Positions 54,855 to 64,000 of a stretch of DNA of 64,000 nt are shown in pieces. This stretch comes from an uncultured Collinsella sp. Its GTDB lineage: Bacteria > Actinomycetota > Coriobacteriia > Coriobacteriales > Coriobacteriaceae. Every line of letters starts with the position of its first letter. Positions within the stretch are counted from its first letter, which is position 1. Position numbers and translations under genes: made by a program. Below the pieces are notes generated by a model, which made no database searches, had not been told where the DNA came from, and saw only the letters and a program-made list of their open reading frames with translations. The stretch covers positions 16,521-80,520 of the forward strand of contig CAUCQW010000013.1 of NCBI GenBank assembly GCA_958445065.1, read 5' to 3'.

Positions 54855-55889
54855 ATGTCCCATAGTGTCACCGATAGCACTGTCCTGCTGGGCCACGGCT
54901 CGGGCGGGCAGATGATGAAGCGCATCATCGACGAGGTCTTTCTGGATGCCTTTGGGTCGCCCGAGCTGCTTGAGGGCAACGATGCCGGCGTCGCCGCACT
55001 GCCTGTGAGCGGGCGCATCGCCATGTCGACCGACAGCTTTGTGGTCTCGCCACAGTTCTTCCCCGGTGGCAACATCGGCCGACTCGCCGTGTGCGGAACC
55101 GTCAACGATGTCGCGACCTCGGGCGCCAACGTGCGCTACCTATCGTGCGGCTTTATCCTCGAAGAGGGCTATCCCATGGAGAAGCTCCGCCAGATCGTGC
55201 AGACCATGGCCGAGACCGCGCGCGAGGCGGGCGTGGCGATCATCACCGGCGACACCAAGGTGGTCGAGTGTGGCGGAGCCGACGGCGTCTACATCAATAC
55301 CGCCGGCGTGGGCGAGGTGCCCGCGGGCGTGGCGCTCTCTGGCGCAAACTGTCAGCCCGGCGACGTCATCCTGGTGTCGGGTACACTCGGCGACCACGGC
55401 ATCGCCATCATGAGCCAGCGCGAGGGCCTGGCGTTTTCGAGCACGATCGAAAGCGACGCCGCGCCGCTCAATCGCCTGATCGCCGACGTACTGGCCGCAG
55501 CACCCGACACGCGCTGCTTCCGCGACCCCACGCGCGGCGGCCTGGCATCCACGCTCAACGAGTTTGCCCAGGCCAGCAGCGTTGCCATGGAGGTCGACGA
55601 GGATGCCGTGCCCGTGCGCCCCGACGTGCAGGCAGCCTGCGAGATGCTCGGCTACGATGTGCTGCAAGTGGCAAACGAGGGCAAGATGGTTGCCGTTGTG
55701 CCGGCCGAGCAAGCCGATGCCGCGCTGGCTGCCATGCGCGCCGCGCGCTACGGCGAGAACGCCGCCATCATCGGCCGCGTGCTGCCACTTGCCGAAAGCA
55801 CTCGACCCGCCGTGCGCGTACGCACCGGCTGGGGATCGACCCGCATCCTCGACATGCTCGTGGGAGAGCAGCTGCCCAGGATCTGCTAG
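54855..55889 (+). CDS. hypE: hydrogenase maturation protein HypE
   Basis: 344 residues of the AIR-synthase-like fold (LLGHGSGGQMMKRIIDEV, GNDAGVAALPVSGRIAMSTDSFVVSP, then RDPTRGGLASTLNEFAQASSVA). The C-terminus LPRIC carries the Cys that receives the carbamoyl group from HypF. It lies 49 bases after hypD. Its last 18 codons and stop have a diverged second copy at 62922-62978. Confidence 0.97.
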   Translation: MSHSVTDSTVLLGHGSGGQMMKRIIDEVFLDAFGSPELLEGNDAGVAALPVSGRIAMSTDSFVVSPQFFPGGNIGRLAVCGTVNDVATSGANVRYLSCGFILEEGYPMEKLRQIVQTMAETAREAGVAIITGDTKVVECGGADGVYINTAGVGEVPAGVALSGANCQPGDVILVSGTLGDHGIAIMSQREGLAFSSTIESDAAPLNRLIADVLAAAPDTRCFRDPTRGGLASTLNEFAQASSVAMEVDEDAVPVRPDVQAACEMLGYDVLQVANEGKMVAVVPAEQADAALAAMRAARYGENAAIIGRVLPLAESTRPAVRVRTGWGSTRILDMLVGEQLPRIC

Positions 55890-56064
55890 CGGGAGAGCGT
55901 TGGCTGGCGCGGCTTCGCTCCGCCGCCAGGCCGTCGTCCCGCCCTGCCCGATCCGCTGCCACCCCAAGATTGAGCGAGCCAAATGTTCACCCTGGAAATG
56001 AGTGGAGCACACGTGCGGCAGAGAGCATGTAAATCGACGAATGCATTTCCCCCAAATATCAAAT

Positions 56065-56099
56065 AGCCCCGCGACCGGGCTGAAATCGGTCGCGGGGCT
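56065..56099. terminator. terminator after hypE
   Basis: AGCCCCGCGACCG/CGGTCGCGGGGCT is a perfect 13-bp stem with a 9-base loop; TT and AA flanks serve both strands. It ends hypE and the convergent membrane-protein gene. The stretch 55890-56064 has no gene. Confidence 0.8.
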
Positions 56100-56124
56100 T
56101 TGCATTTTCAAGCTTTGCTGTTGT

Positions 56125-56565
56125 CTACGATCTGAACTTTGGATACGTCAGCAGCATGAGCGCGACGCTCACGCCCAGCTGCATGAGAATCTGGCGCACG
56201 TCGCCGGCACCTCCTAACGCCGCGGCGCGAACCAGATTGGCGACGCCGAGTGGCATGCCGCCGCCAAACCAGAGCGAGAGACCTAGCAGCACCTTGTCGC
56301 CCATATCAGGCTCAAAGGGCACCGAGGCCACCACCGCCCGATACGCTCGCACCTCAAGGAAGATCAACGCCACGATGAGCAGCAAGGTAACGAGCATCGA
56401 CGCGATCGATGCAGAGGACGCCGCAGAGCCCGTAAGCTCGCCCACAGTCGCATCCATAAGTAGAACGCCGACCGCATAAATCAGTGACATGACCCCCAGG
56501 GTCGTAAGCGCCGAACGCGCCCCAACGCGCCCCGCGCCCCTAGCGCCAACGTTTCTTGCCTTCAT
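56125..56565 (-). CDS. four-helix membrane protein
   Basis: 146 residues from the ATG at 56565, five bases after GGGAGGT. A basic start (MKARNVGARGAGRVGAR) precedes four hydrophobic segments (about 20-40, 48-70, 88-110, 122-140). The family is not recognised. It is the last gene of the leftward beta-glucoside PTS operon, after a hairpin, so it might be transcribed with it. Confidence 0.65.
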   Translation of the reverse strand: MKARNVGARGAGRVGARSALTTLGVMSLIYAVGVLLMDATVGELTGSAASSASIASMLVTLLLIVALIFLEVRAYRAVVASVPFEPDMGDKVLLGLSLWFGGGMPLGVANLVRAAALGGAGDVRQILMQLGVSVALMLLTYPKFRS

Positions 56566-56589
56566 CGTTAACCTCCCTAAAGCAAAGGA

Positions 56590-56611
56590 CCCGCCGGCGC
56601 GCACCGGCGGG
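56590..56611 (-). terminator. hairpin between HPr and the membrane-protein gene
   Basis: CCCGCCGG/CCGGCGGG with a 6-base loop. There is no T-run; it may be partial termination. Confidence 0.45.
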
Positions 56612-56675
56612 CCAATCTTTCTGGAGCCAGCCCACCTTGGGTGGCCCAAAGCGCATCGGCGCGGCTTTTGCCCGC

Positions 56676-56942
56676 CTACTCCCCGCAGCCACTCTCGACA
56701 AGCGCCACGAGGGCATCGACGGCGGCCGCCTCGTCGGCGCCGTCGGCCGCAATCACAATCTCGCAACTGCAGGTCATCCCCAGGCTCATGACCATCAAGA
56801 TAGACTTGGCGTCCTTGGCGTCTCCGCCCACCTTGCCAACGGTGATCGAGCTCTCGTACTTGCTTGCCTCCTGCACAAACAGCGACGCAGGACGCGCGTG
56901 GATACCGCTCGGATTCTTGACGACCGTCGTCTTGGAAACCAT
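56676..56942 (-). CDS. HPr-family phosphocarrier
   Basis: 88 residues. His15 in GIHARPA is the phosphorylation site. Ser47 in DAKSILMVMSLG corresponds to the regulatory serine of HPr. It sits in the beta-glucoside PTS operon, just after the GH1 gene. Having its own HPr-like gene in a sugar operon is unusual; it may be a dedicated paralogue or the general HPr of the strain. Confidence 0.93.
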   Translation of the reverse strand: MVSKTTVVKNPSGIHARPASLFVQEASKYESSITVGKVGGDAKDAKSILMVMSLGMTCSCEIVIAADGADEAAAVDALVALVESGCGE

Positions 56943-56951
56943 CTCTGCTCC

Positions 56952-58499
<1,548 letters not shown>

Positions 58500-58562
58500 T
58501 CATCTCTCTTGGTTGGGTTGGGGATGCGAGCCGCAGGACACGGCCCGCAATCGGAAGACGCG

Positions 58563-58892
58563 TTAGCGGGCGGTCAGCGCGCGCACTACGGGCATCATCT
58601 TCTTGGCCATGTGCAGCTCGGCGCTGATGGTCATAAGCGTATCCTGGGCGTGCACGAACAGCAGGGAGTACTCGACCTCCTCGCCGCCCGCCTGGCGCTG
58701 GATCATCTCGGTCTGCGCTTTGTGCGCCTCAAGGATCTTGGCATCAGCCTCGGCAAGGTGCGCGTCTGCCGCATCGAAATCGAACTCCGCCAGGGCGTCC
58801 ATCGCCTTGTCGATGTAGGCGCGGCCGTCGCCAGCGTTGATGATGACGTTCATCGCGACTGCGGGAACGTTGATTTTCTCATCAGCCATCAT
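58563..58892 (-). CDS. PTS lactose/cellobiose-family enzyme IIA
   Basis: 109 residues, all-helical. The phosphorylation His lies in SLLFVHAQDTLMTISAEL. It starts NVIINAGDGRAYIDKAMDAL, a family pattern. It takes phosphate from HPr and passes it to the separate IIB. Confidence 0.93.
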   Translation of the reverse strand: MMADEKINVPAVAMNVIINAGDGRAYIDKAMDALAEFDFDAADAHLAEADAKILEAHKAQTEMIQRQAGGEEVEYSLLFVHAQDTLMTISAELHMAKKMMPVVRALTAR

Positions 58893-58985
58893 GGCCTCCT
58901 ATTCTTGGATACCGGCCGCGTCCACGGCCGGTACTGAAACATCTAGTAGCAACTAGGCGACGGACTCTGAGTCGCCCGTAGGGGT

Positions 58986-60305
58986 TTACTCGGCAGCAGC
59001 TACGGCAGCGGCCTTGGCGGCCTCCTTGGCAGCCTTCTTGGCCGCCTTCTTTGCAGCCCTCTCGGCAGCTTGCTCTTCCTCGATCTTGCACTGGTAGTCA
59101 TCGGCAGCCTTGAAGAACGGGAACCACAGAATCGCGGCGATCAGCAGGTTGACGCAGACCAGTGCGATATTGCGCACGTCTCCGCCCGACATAAAGAACG
59201 CCGAGACCGCATTGGGCAGGAAATTCATATCGAAATTCTCGACGTGCAGGCTCGCCCAGCCCATGCTCATCCAGAGGTAGGCGTTGGCAGACAGCAGGAT
59301 AGACTGCAGCACCATGGGGATGAACATAAAGGGGTTGGCGACGATCGTGGAGAAGACCAGCGGCTCGTTAATGTTGAACAGCGACGGGATAATCGTTGCA
59401 CGGCCGAGCGTCTTGTTCTTCTTGGACTTGGCAAAGAGCATGTAGAAGGCCAACGGAAGCGTTGCGCCCTCGCCGCCGATCATGATGTAGCGAGTAATGC
59501 CGTACGCGTTAATGTTAGTGGGAGCGAGGCCTGCGGCATAGGCGGCCATGTTCTCGGCAAGAGCAGACTTTTGGATGGACTGCTGGATCGGCGAGAACAC
59601 CCAGCCGGAGATGCCAAAGAAGTAGAAGGTGTCCATGACAAGCGGGATGGCGATGGTGCCGGGCAACGTCTGGGCAAAGCCGGTAACGGGCGAAAGGATG
59701 ATCGCGACCGCGCTAAAAACGTCGACCTGGAGCATGTTGGTAAAGAGCCAAGCCACAAAAAGCGACAGCAGCACCGCAATAATGTTATCGAACCAGTTCT
59801 TGACGAAGTCGGGCACGAGGCTGTCCTCGGAAAAGAACGTCATGCGCGCCATGCGCTTGTAGATAAAGCCAACGACAAATCCCACGACCATCGCGGTGAA
59901 CATGCCACCCGCGCCAAACTTGGCCATCTGGAAGACATAGCCCTGATCGGTGATGGTGGGGTTCATGCACAGCATAAAAGCGCCTATACCGGTAAAACCG
60001 GCAATCATGCTGCGGTCTTTGCGATCTTCCTTGACCGCAACGTTATGCGGGATGATAAACGCCATGAACATGCCCACGAGGCCAAACGAGAACGTAGTGA
60101 GCGGCGACAGGTCGGGCAGGGCCGGGACAAAGCGACGGATAATGTTCCACAGGCTCGGGATGGCCGAGACCATGGAGAAGGGGACGATGTAGAGAACTGC
60201 GTCGGAGATAACGCCAAACCAGTAGGTTGAGGTAAGCTTGTTCATCACGGGGACGACATGCTCGGTGATCCACGCCTGGATCGCTTCCATGAACTTTTGC
60301 AGCAT
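58986..60305 (-). CDS. PTS lactose/cellobiose-family enzyme IIC
   Basis: 439 residues with about ten membrane segments. Family features: YWFGVISDAVLYIVPFSMVSAIPSLW, INAYGITRYIMIGGEGATLPLAFYMLFAKSKK, PSLFNINEPLVFS and NPFMFIPMV. A very Ala/Lys-rich tail (about 405-439) extends beyond the usual end. It imports beta-glucosides with IIA and IIB. Confidence 0.95.
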   Translation of the reverse strand: MLQKFMEAIQAWITEHVVPVMNKLTSTYWFGVISDAVLYIVPFSMVSAIPSLWNIIRRFVPALPDLSPLTTFSFGLVGMFMAFIIPHNVAVKEDRKDRSMIAGFTGIGAFMLCMNPTITDQGYVFQMAKFGAGGMFTAMVVGFVVGFIYKRMARMTFFSEDSLVPDFVKNWFDNIIAVLLSLFVAWLFTNMLQVDVFSAVAIILSPVTGFAQTLPGTIAIPLVMDTFYFFGISGWVFSPIQQSIQKSALAENMAAYAAGLAPTNINAYGITRYIMIGGEGATLPLAFYMLFAKSKKNKTLGRATIIPSLFNINEPLVFSTIVANPFMFIPMVLQSILLSANAYLWMSMGWASLHVENFDMNFLPNAVSAFFMSGGDVRNIALVCVNLLIAAILWFPFFKAADDYQCKIEEEQAAERAAKKAAKKAAKEAAKAAAVAAAE

Positions 60306-60316
60306 GTTGTCCCCTC

Positions 60317-60646
60317 CTAGTCTTCGTCAAGCAGGTCGTAGGCATCCTCGAGGATGCTCTCGCCGTCGAGTGCCGCGTAATAGTCGGGGTCGATGGCCAT
60401 GACCTTCACGCCGTGAGATGCCACTTGAGACTGGATCTCGGGCACCTCGGAGGCGAAGTGCGGACCGAGCAGGAGGACGTCGATCTTGTCGGCGTAGTCC
60501 ATAATCTCAGACTTACTGACTGCCTTGATGGTGCAGTCAAGACCCTTGGACTTTGCGACCTTGCGCATGCTTGCCGCCATAAAGCCGGTCGAGGCACCGA
60601 TGCCGCAAGCGAGGAGAATGCGAACGGTGCCGTTCTCATCTGCCAT
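60317..60646 (-). CDS. PTS lactose/cellobiose-family enzyme IIB
   Basis: 109 residues from the ATG at 60646, six bases after AAAGGAG; longer frames run into the promoter. Cys14 in ILLACGIGASTG is the phosphorylation site. It is the first gene of the operon (IIB-IIC-IIA-GH1-HPr). Confidence 0.93.
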   Translation of the reverse strand: MADENGTVRILLACGIGASTGFMAASMRKVAKSKGLDCTIKAVSKSEIMDYADKIDVLLLGPHFASEVPEIQSQVASHGVKVMAIDPDYYAALDGESILEDAYDLLDED

Positions 60647-60754
60647 GGGGTACTCCTTTCCCAATAAGCGGGCTCGAGGCAGCTCCGATGCCGCTGCGAT
60701 CCCCGCTGTGTTCTTGGGCGCCCGTGTCGACCCGGCCGCCCTTGACCGTGACTG

Positions 60755-60870
60755 CACTATACGCTGCGGAGGGCTCTTGCCGCCAACCGGCTTTTTGCCG
60801 CATAGCGGCAAGGCGGCAGATTTTCCGCCCGCGCGGCAAGCCGGGCGATTTTCCGCTTGGGCGGCAAATT
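60755..60870. promoter_or_regulatory. promoter and repeated operator words of the beta-glucoside operon
   Basis: On the minus strand a -10-like TATAGT lies near 60758-60763 with a TTGGCG about 19 bases upstream. Around it are a perfect palindrome, TTGCCGC-ATA-GCGGCAA (60795-60811), and two copies of GCGGAAAATC (60819-60828 and 60847-60856 on the minus strand). These are likely binding sites for the divergent PRD regulator. Confidence 0.6.
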
Positions 60871-60948
60871 GGAAAAGACACCCTTTCTTAACCTGAGATA
60901 CCATGGGGCGGTACACCCTGTCTGCCGTTCATCTCTTGGAGGAAAGCC

Positions 60949-62919
60949 ATGGCGAGCGCCAAGCAGAACCGCATCAACCGCATGATCGACGTGCTCGAAA
61001 ACAGCAGCTCATGGGTGTCTTCCTCGATGCTTGCCGGCCTTTTGGGCGCGAGTGAGCGAAGCATCCGCAACTATGTTGCAGAGGTCAACGAGACCGGTAC
61101 GCGACATATCGAATCGTCTAAAGAGGGCTATCGCCTTGCCACGGCGGCGCCGGCTGCCGCCAGCGCTTCCGCTAGTCCTTGCGAAGGTGTCAATACCCTC
61201 CCCGCGAACGCGGACTCCAGGCGCGACTTTACTATCTCCCGCCTTGTCAACGCATGCGATGGACTCTCCGTCTTTGATATCGCCGATGAGCTCTTTATCA
61301 GCGAGAGCACGTTTCAGAGCTCCGTGATGCCGCAGGTGCGCGCACTCGTGCGGCAGTTCGGCCTCAATGTCGAGACACACGACTACCGCATGACACTCAC
61401 GGGGCGAGAGGCCGACAAGCGCAAGCTTCTCGGCCACATAGCAACCCACAACTCCTATGGCTATTTCACCTCAACCAAAACGCTCGAAAACATGTTTCCC
61501 GACTTTGACGTGCAGGCAACCCTCTCGAGCTTGGTCGCGATCTGCCAGCGCTCGGATTTATTTATCAACGACTACGCGCTCTCCAACCTGCTCGTGCACC
61601 TGTTAGTGATCATCATCAGGCTCACCTCGAACAACGAGCTCAGCGAGGTGGACGGCCCCATCGACGCAGACGGCCTAGTGGCACAACTCGGGCAGCGCGA
61701 GCAGATCGTACGCTGCGCCCAGCGCATCGCCGCCTACTTTGAGAAGGAGTTTGGTTGCGCCATCCCACGCGCCGATTTTCAGCAAATCCTGCTGCTTTTG
61801 GCGCTTTCCGTCGAACGTTGCGATTTTGACGAGCTCAACCGCGAGAAGCTCTCAAGCATCATTGACCGCGATTTTGTAGACATGGTTCTGGGGATTCTCG
61901 ACGAGTGCGGCAAGCGCTACAACCTACCGCGCTTTATCGACGAGCCCATGCGCCTGCAGCTCGTCCTGCATATGTTTAACGCCTACCAACGAGCCGTCTA
62001 CCACGTAAGCTACCCCAACCCGCTCGCTGCGCAGATCAAAAGCGAGTACGCACCGGTCTACGATATGGCGGTCTATATCGCCCATCGCTTCTCGACGGCC
62101 ATGGATATCGAGGTAGGCGAGAACGAAATCGCGTTTATCGCCTTTCACATCGGCGCCTATTTTGAGAAGTTTTCCGCACCCGACGGCGCCATCACCTGCA
62201 CGGTCATCATCGAGGAGTATCACGACTTTGCGCGCAGGCTTGTCGACGACCTTAAGGCCGAGTTTGGAGACGACATCAGCGTTGTTGCCGTGAGAAGCTG
62301 TGATAGCTACCTGGCCGATCCTCCCGAGAGCGATGTGGTGGTCACTACGGTCGACGTGCCGGTTTGTGGCGGTAGCACCAAGATCTTGATCGGGCCCATC
62401 CTCACTAAACAGAACGTGCGAAAGATCCGCGACCGGCTTTGTGCCATCCAAGAGCGGCGGCGGCGCCTCTACGCTCAGGGCCTTTTGGGGCACCTGCTGT
62501 GGCCGGAGCTATTTATACGCAACATAGACGCGGTTGACGCCACAAGCTGCATCGACCGAATGGGAGAGCTTTTGGCTGCTCAGGAGCTCGTAACGCCTGA
62601 GTTTATCGCTGACGTGCATCTGCGTGAGAGCGTCTCATCGACGGCGTTTACCGACAGCCTCGCCATACCCCACGCGATCTCGGTATATCCCAAGCGCTCG
62701 TTTATCGCTGTGGCCCACAATGACACCCCGATTCCCTGGGGACGCCACGACGTGCGGTTTGTGCTGCTCATAGGCATCGCACAGGAAGATATGGGGCTCT
62801 TTAGAGATGTGCTCGACCTGATTATCGAAGTGTTCTCCTCGGTAGAGACCACGATGAGGCTCATGCAGACCGACACGTTCGAAGAGTTTCTGGCTGCGTT
62901 TACGCACGATATCGGATAA
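60949..62919 (+). CDS. PRD-containing PTS regulator (LicR/MtlR-like)
   Basis: 656 residues. Domains in order: an HTH_11 (about 5-60, RINRMIDVLENSSSWVSSSMLAGLLGASERSIRNYV), a second helix-turn-helix (about 100-165), two PRD modules with phospho-histidines (about 195-300 and 310-410; LLVHLLVIIIRL and AFHIGAYF), an EIIB-like part (about 425-515) and a C-terminal EIIA(fructose/mannitol)-like domain (about 520-656; TAFTDSLAIPHAI). It senses PTS phosphorylation and activates the operon. It is divergent from that operon, with repeated words between them. Confidence 0.92.
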   Translation: MASAKQNRINRMIDVLENSSSWVSSSMLAGLLGASERSIRNYVAEVNETGTRHIESSKEGYRLATAAPAAASASASPCEGVNTLPANADSRRDFTISRLVNACDGLSVFDIADELFISESTFQSSVMPQVRALVRQFGLNVETHDYRMTLTGREADKRKLLGHIATHNSYGYFTSTKTLENMFPDFDVQATLSSLVAICQRSDLFINDYALSNLLVHLLVIIIRLTSNNELSEVDGPIDADGLVAQLGQREQIVRCAQRIAAYFEKEFGCAIPRADFQQILLLLALSVERCDFDELNREKLSSIIDRDFVDMVLGILDECGKRYNLPRFIDEPMRLQLVLHMFNAYQRAVYHVSYPNPLAAQIKSEYAPVYDMAVYIAHRFSTAMDIEVGENEIAFIAFHIGAYFEKFSAPDGAITCTVIIEEYHDFARRLVDDLKAEFGDDISVVAVRSCDSYLADPPESDVVVTTVDVPVCGGSTKILIGPILTKQNVRKIRDRLCAIQERRRRLYAQGLLGHLLWPELFIRNIDAVDATSCIDRMGELLAAQELVTPEFIADVHLRESVSSTAFTDSLAIPHAISVYPKRSFIAVAHNDTPIPWGRHDVRFVLLIGIAQEDMGLFRDVLDLIIEVFSSVETTMRLMQTDTFEEFLAAFTHDIG

Positions 62920-62921
62920 AA

Positions 62922-62978
62922 GGCTCGACCCGTATCCTCGACATGCTCGTAGGAGAGCAGCTGCCGAGGATTTGCTAA
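62922..62978 (+). pseudogene. detached 3' end of hypE
   Basis: This 57-base stretch translates GSTRILDMLVGEQLPRIC and stop, identical to the end of the intact HypE at 55833-55889. The two differ at six bases, all third codon positions. No other part of hypE is present. It begins three bases after the stop of the PRD regulator. It is a relict of a second hypE end or of an insertion event. Confidence 0.9.
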
Positions 62979-63083
62979 CGACAAAGGCTCAGGGCTATTA
63001 AAGATATTCAGATTCCAAACATGCCCGGCACGCATGCCCAGTATCATGGGGTGCGTTTTACAACTCAAGCGGCAGGAGCACCC

Positions 63084-63752
63084 ATGGCAGCAGCTTTTTC
63101 CCATGTGATCTTTGACCTGGACGGCACCATTCTCAACACGCTCGAGGACCTGGCGGCCGCCGGCAACCATACCTGCGAGATGCACGGCTGGCCCACGTTT
63201 GCCGTAGACGAGTACCGCTACAAGGTGGGAAACGGCATGCTCAAGCTGGTTGAGCGTTTTATGCCTGCCGAATATGCGGGCGACGGTCGCATGTTTGAGC
63301 AGACGCTTGCCGAGTTTAGGGCTTACTACGGCGAGCACAAGGAGGACCACACCGCCCCCTATGCCGGCACGATCGAGATGCTCGACCGCCTACGCGCCGC
63401 GGGCGTTCAGCTTGCCGTGCTCACCAACAAGGACCACGTCTCGGCGGCTCCGCTTATTGAGAAGTATTTTGGTTCCGAGCGCTTTGCGCTGGTACAGGGC
63501 CGTGTCGATGCGTTTCCTCCCAAGCCCGAGGCGCCTGTTACGCTGCATGTGATGAAAGAGCTAGGCGCCGATCCGGCAACCACACTCTATGTAGGCGATT
63601 CCAATGTCGATGTCCTGACCGGCCACAACGCCGGCCTTAAGAGCGCCGGCGTCAGCTGGGGCTTCCGCGGCCGCGCAGAGCTGGAGGCCGCCGGCGCCGA
63701 CTACGTGGTGGACACCCAAGACGAGCTCACGGCGCTGATCCTGGGCGAGTAA
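63084..63752 (+). CDS. HAD-superfamily phosphatase (Gph-like)
   Basis: 222 residues from the ATG at 63084, five bases after AGGAG; an earlier in-frame start is not supported. HAD motifs: FDLDGTI (motif I), VLTNKDH (motif II), PPKPEAP (Lys, motif III) and LYVGDSNVDV (motif IV). The helical cap between motifs I and II resembles phosphoglycolate phosphatase. The substrate is open. It may have been the original gene after hypE. Confidence 0.9.
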   Translation: MAAAFSHVIFDLDGTILNTLEDLAAAGNHTCEMHGWPTFAVDEYRYKVGNGMLKLVERFMPAEYAGDGRMFEQTLAEFRAYYGEHKEDHTAPYAGTIEMLDRLRAAGVQLAVLTNKDHVSAAPLIEKYFGSERFALVQGRVDAFPPKPEAPVTLHVMKELGADPATTLYVGDSNVDVLTGHNAGLKSAGVSWGFRGRAELEAAGADYVVDTQDELTALILGE

Positions 63753-63793
63753 CGAAGTCGCCACCTAACGCGGCCGTAGCGACTCTGCCACGC

Positions 63794-63838
63794 GGAAAGC
63801 GCGCCCCACTATTCGGCCAAAACCGGGTCGCATTTTCC
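63794..63838. repeat. single unit of the family A repeat
   Basis: Arms GGAAAGCGCGCCCCA (63794-63808) and CGGGTCGCATTTTCC (63824-63838) with a 15-base loop. The remaining 63839-64000 has no gene; it contains a GGAACGTCCCC word near 63894 and a CGTTGTTTTGGCAACG hairpin near 63933. Confidence 0.75.
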
Positions 63839-64000
63839 CGAGCCCTCGATGCAACGCTGGCGCAAGGAGTGTCCCCGGCTGCCGACAGAAAAGGAACGTC
63901 CCCATCTGCCGCCTTAAGCCAGCCAAGGGAGCGTCGTTGTTTTGGCAACGACAGACACTATGACCCAATCCGAGGGCACTAAAAAGATAGGAGCCCCCGC

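Overview
The window looks like chromosome from a high-GC anaerobic gut actinobacterium of the Coriobacteriia, most like Collinsella. This is inferred from the actinobacterial dnaK-grpE-dnaJ-hspR order with clpB nearby, a HypF/C/D/E and NikR set, several mannose- and cellobiose-type PTS operons, a LAQTG-sorted surface protein and a two-cluster ferredoxin. No 16S gene is present, so genus level is an inference.

Layout. 1-7.8 kb is accessory DNA: a tiny holin-like/toxin-like ORF, a relaxase with a MobC-like partner and an oriT-like inverted-repeat region, a lipoprotein, a 1118-residue coiled-coil/CAP surface protein and a divergent XRE regulator. It ends at the 3' side of tRNA-Arg(CCU), which suggests a tRNA-integrated mobilisable element whose far end lies outside the window. 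8.2-11.5 kb is a mannose-type PTS operon. 11.9-17.3 kb holds hypA, a 925-residue multi-Fe-S flavoprotein, a TetR regulator and a membrane protein. 17.4-20.8 kb holds an anchored protein, a DUF4143-type ATPase and a small protein. 20.9-25.6 kb is a second mannose-family PTS (IIC frameshifted) with a class II aldolase and a divergent DeoR regulator. 25.6-39.3 kb holds clpB, two secreted proteins, an AAA ATPase, an aconitase-family hydratase and hspR-dnaJ-grpE-dnaK. 39.8 kb is a ferredoxin. 40.2-44.1 kb is nadA-nadB-nadC-niaR. 44.2-46.4 kb is a palindrome-rich segment, a decayed IS3 orfA and an intact IS3 element. 46.4-50 kb holds a membrane protein, a GHKL sensor kinase, a small hypothetical and thioredoxin. 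50-55.9 kb is nikR-hypF-hypC-hypD-hypE. 56.1-62.9 kb is a beta-glucoside PTS module (membrane protein, HPr, GH1, IIA, IIC, IIB, PRD regulator), followed by a HAD phosphatase.

The most unusual signal is intergenic. Two repeat families form arrays in which 15-nt arms alternate in orientation and are separated by constant spacers. One family has a 40-nt pitch (15+25) at 28.47-28.60 kb and 31.02-31.24 kb. The other has a 31-nt pitch (15+16) at 7.99-8.19 kb and 39.45-39.62 kb, with a single unit at 63.79 kb. Several other isolated palindromes with 17-23 bp arms and 21-37 nt loops occur between genes. I know of no described system with this geometry.

A second notable signal is that the last 18 codons and stop of hypE occur again at 62.92-62.98 kb, differing only at third codon positions. 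The beta-glucoside PTS module is therefore bracketed by two hypE 3' ends, as expected if a gene island entered the hypE 3' end.
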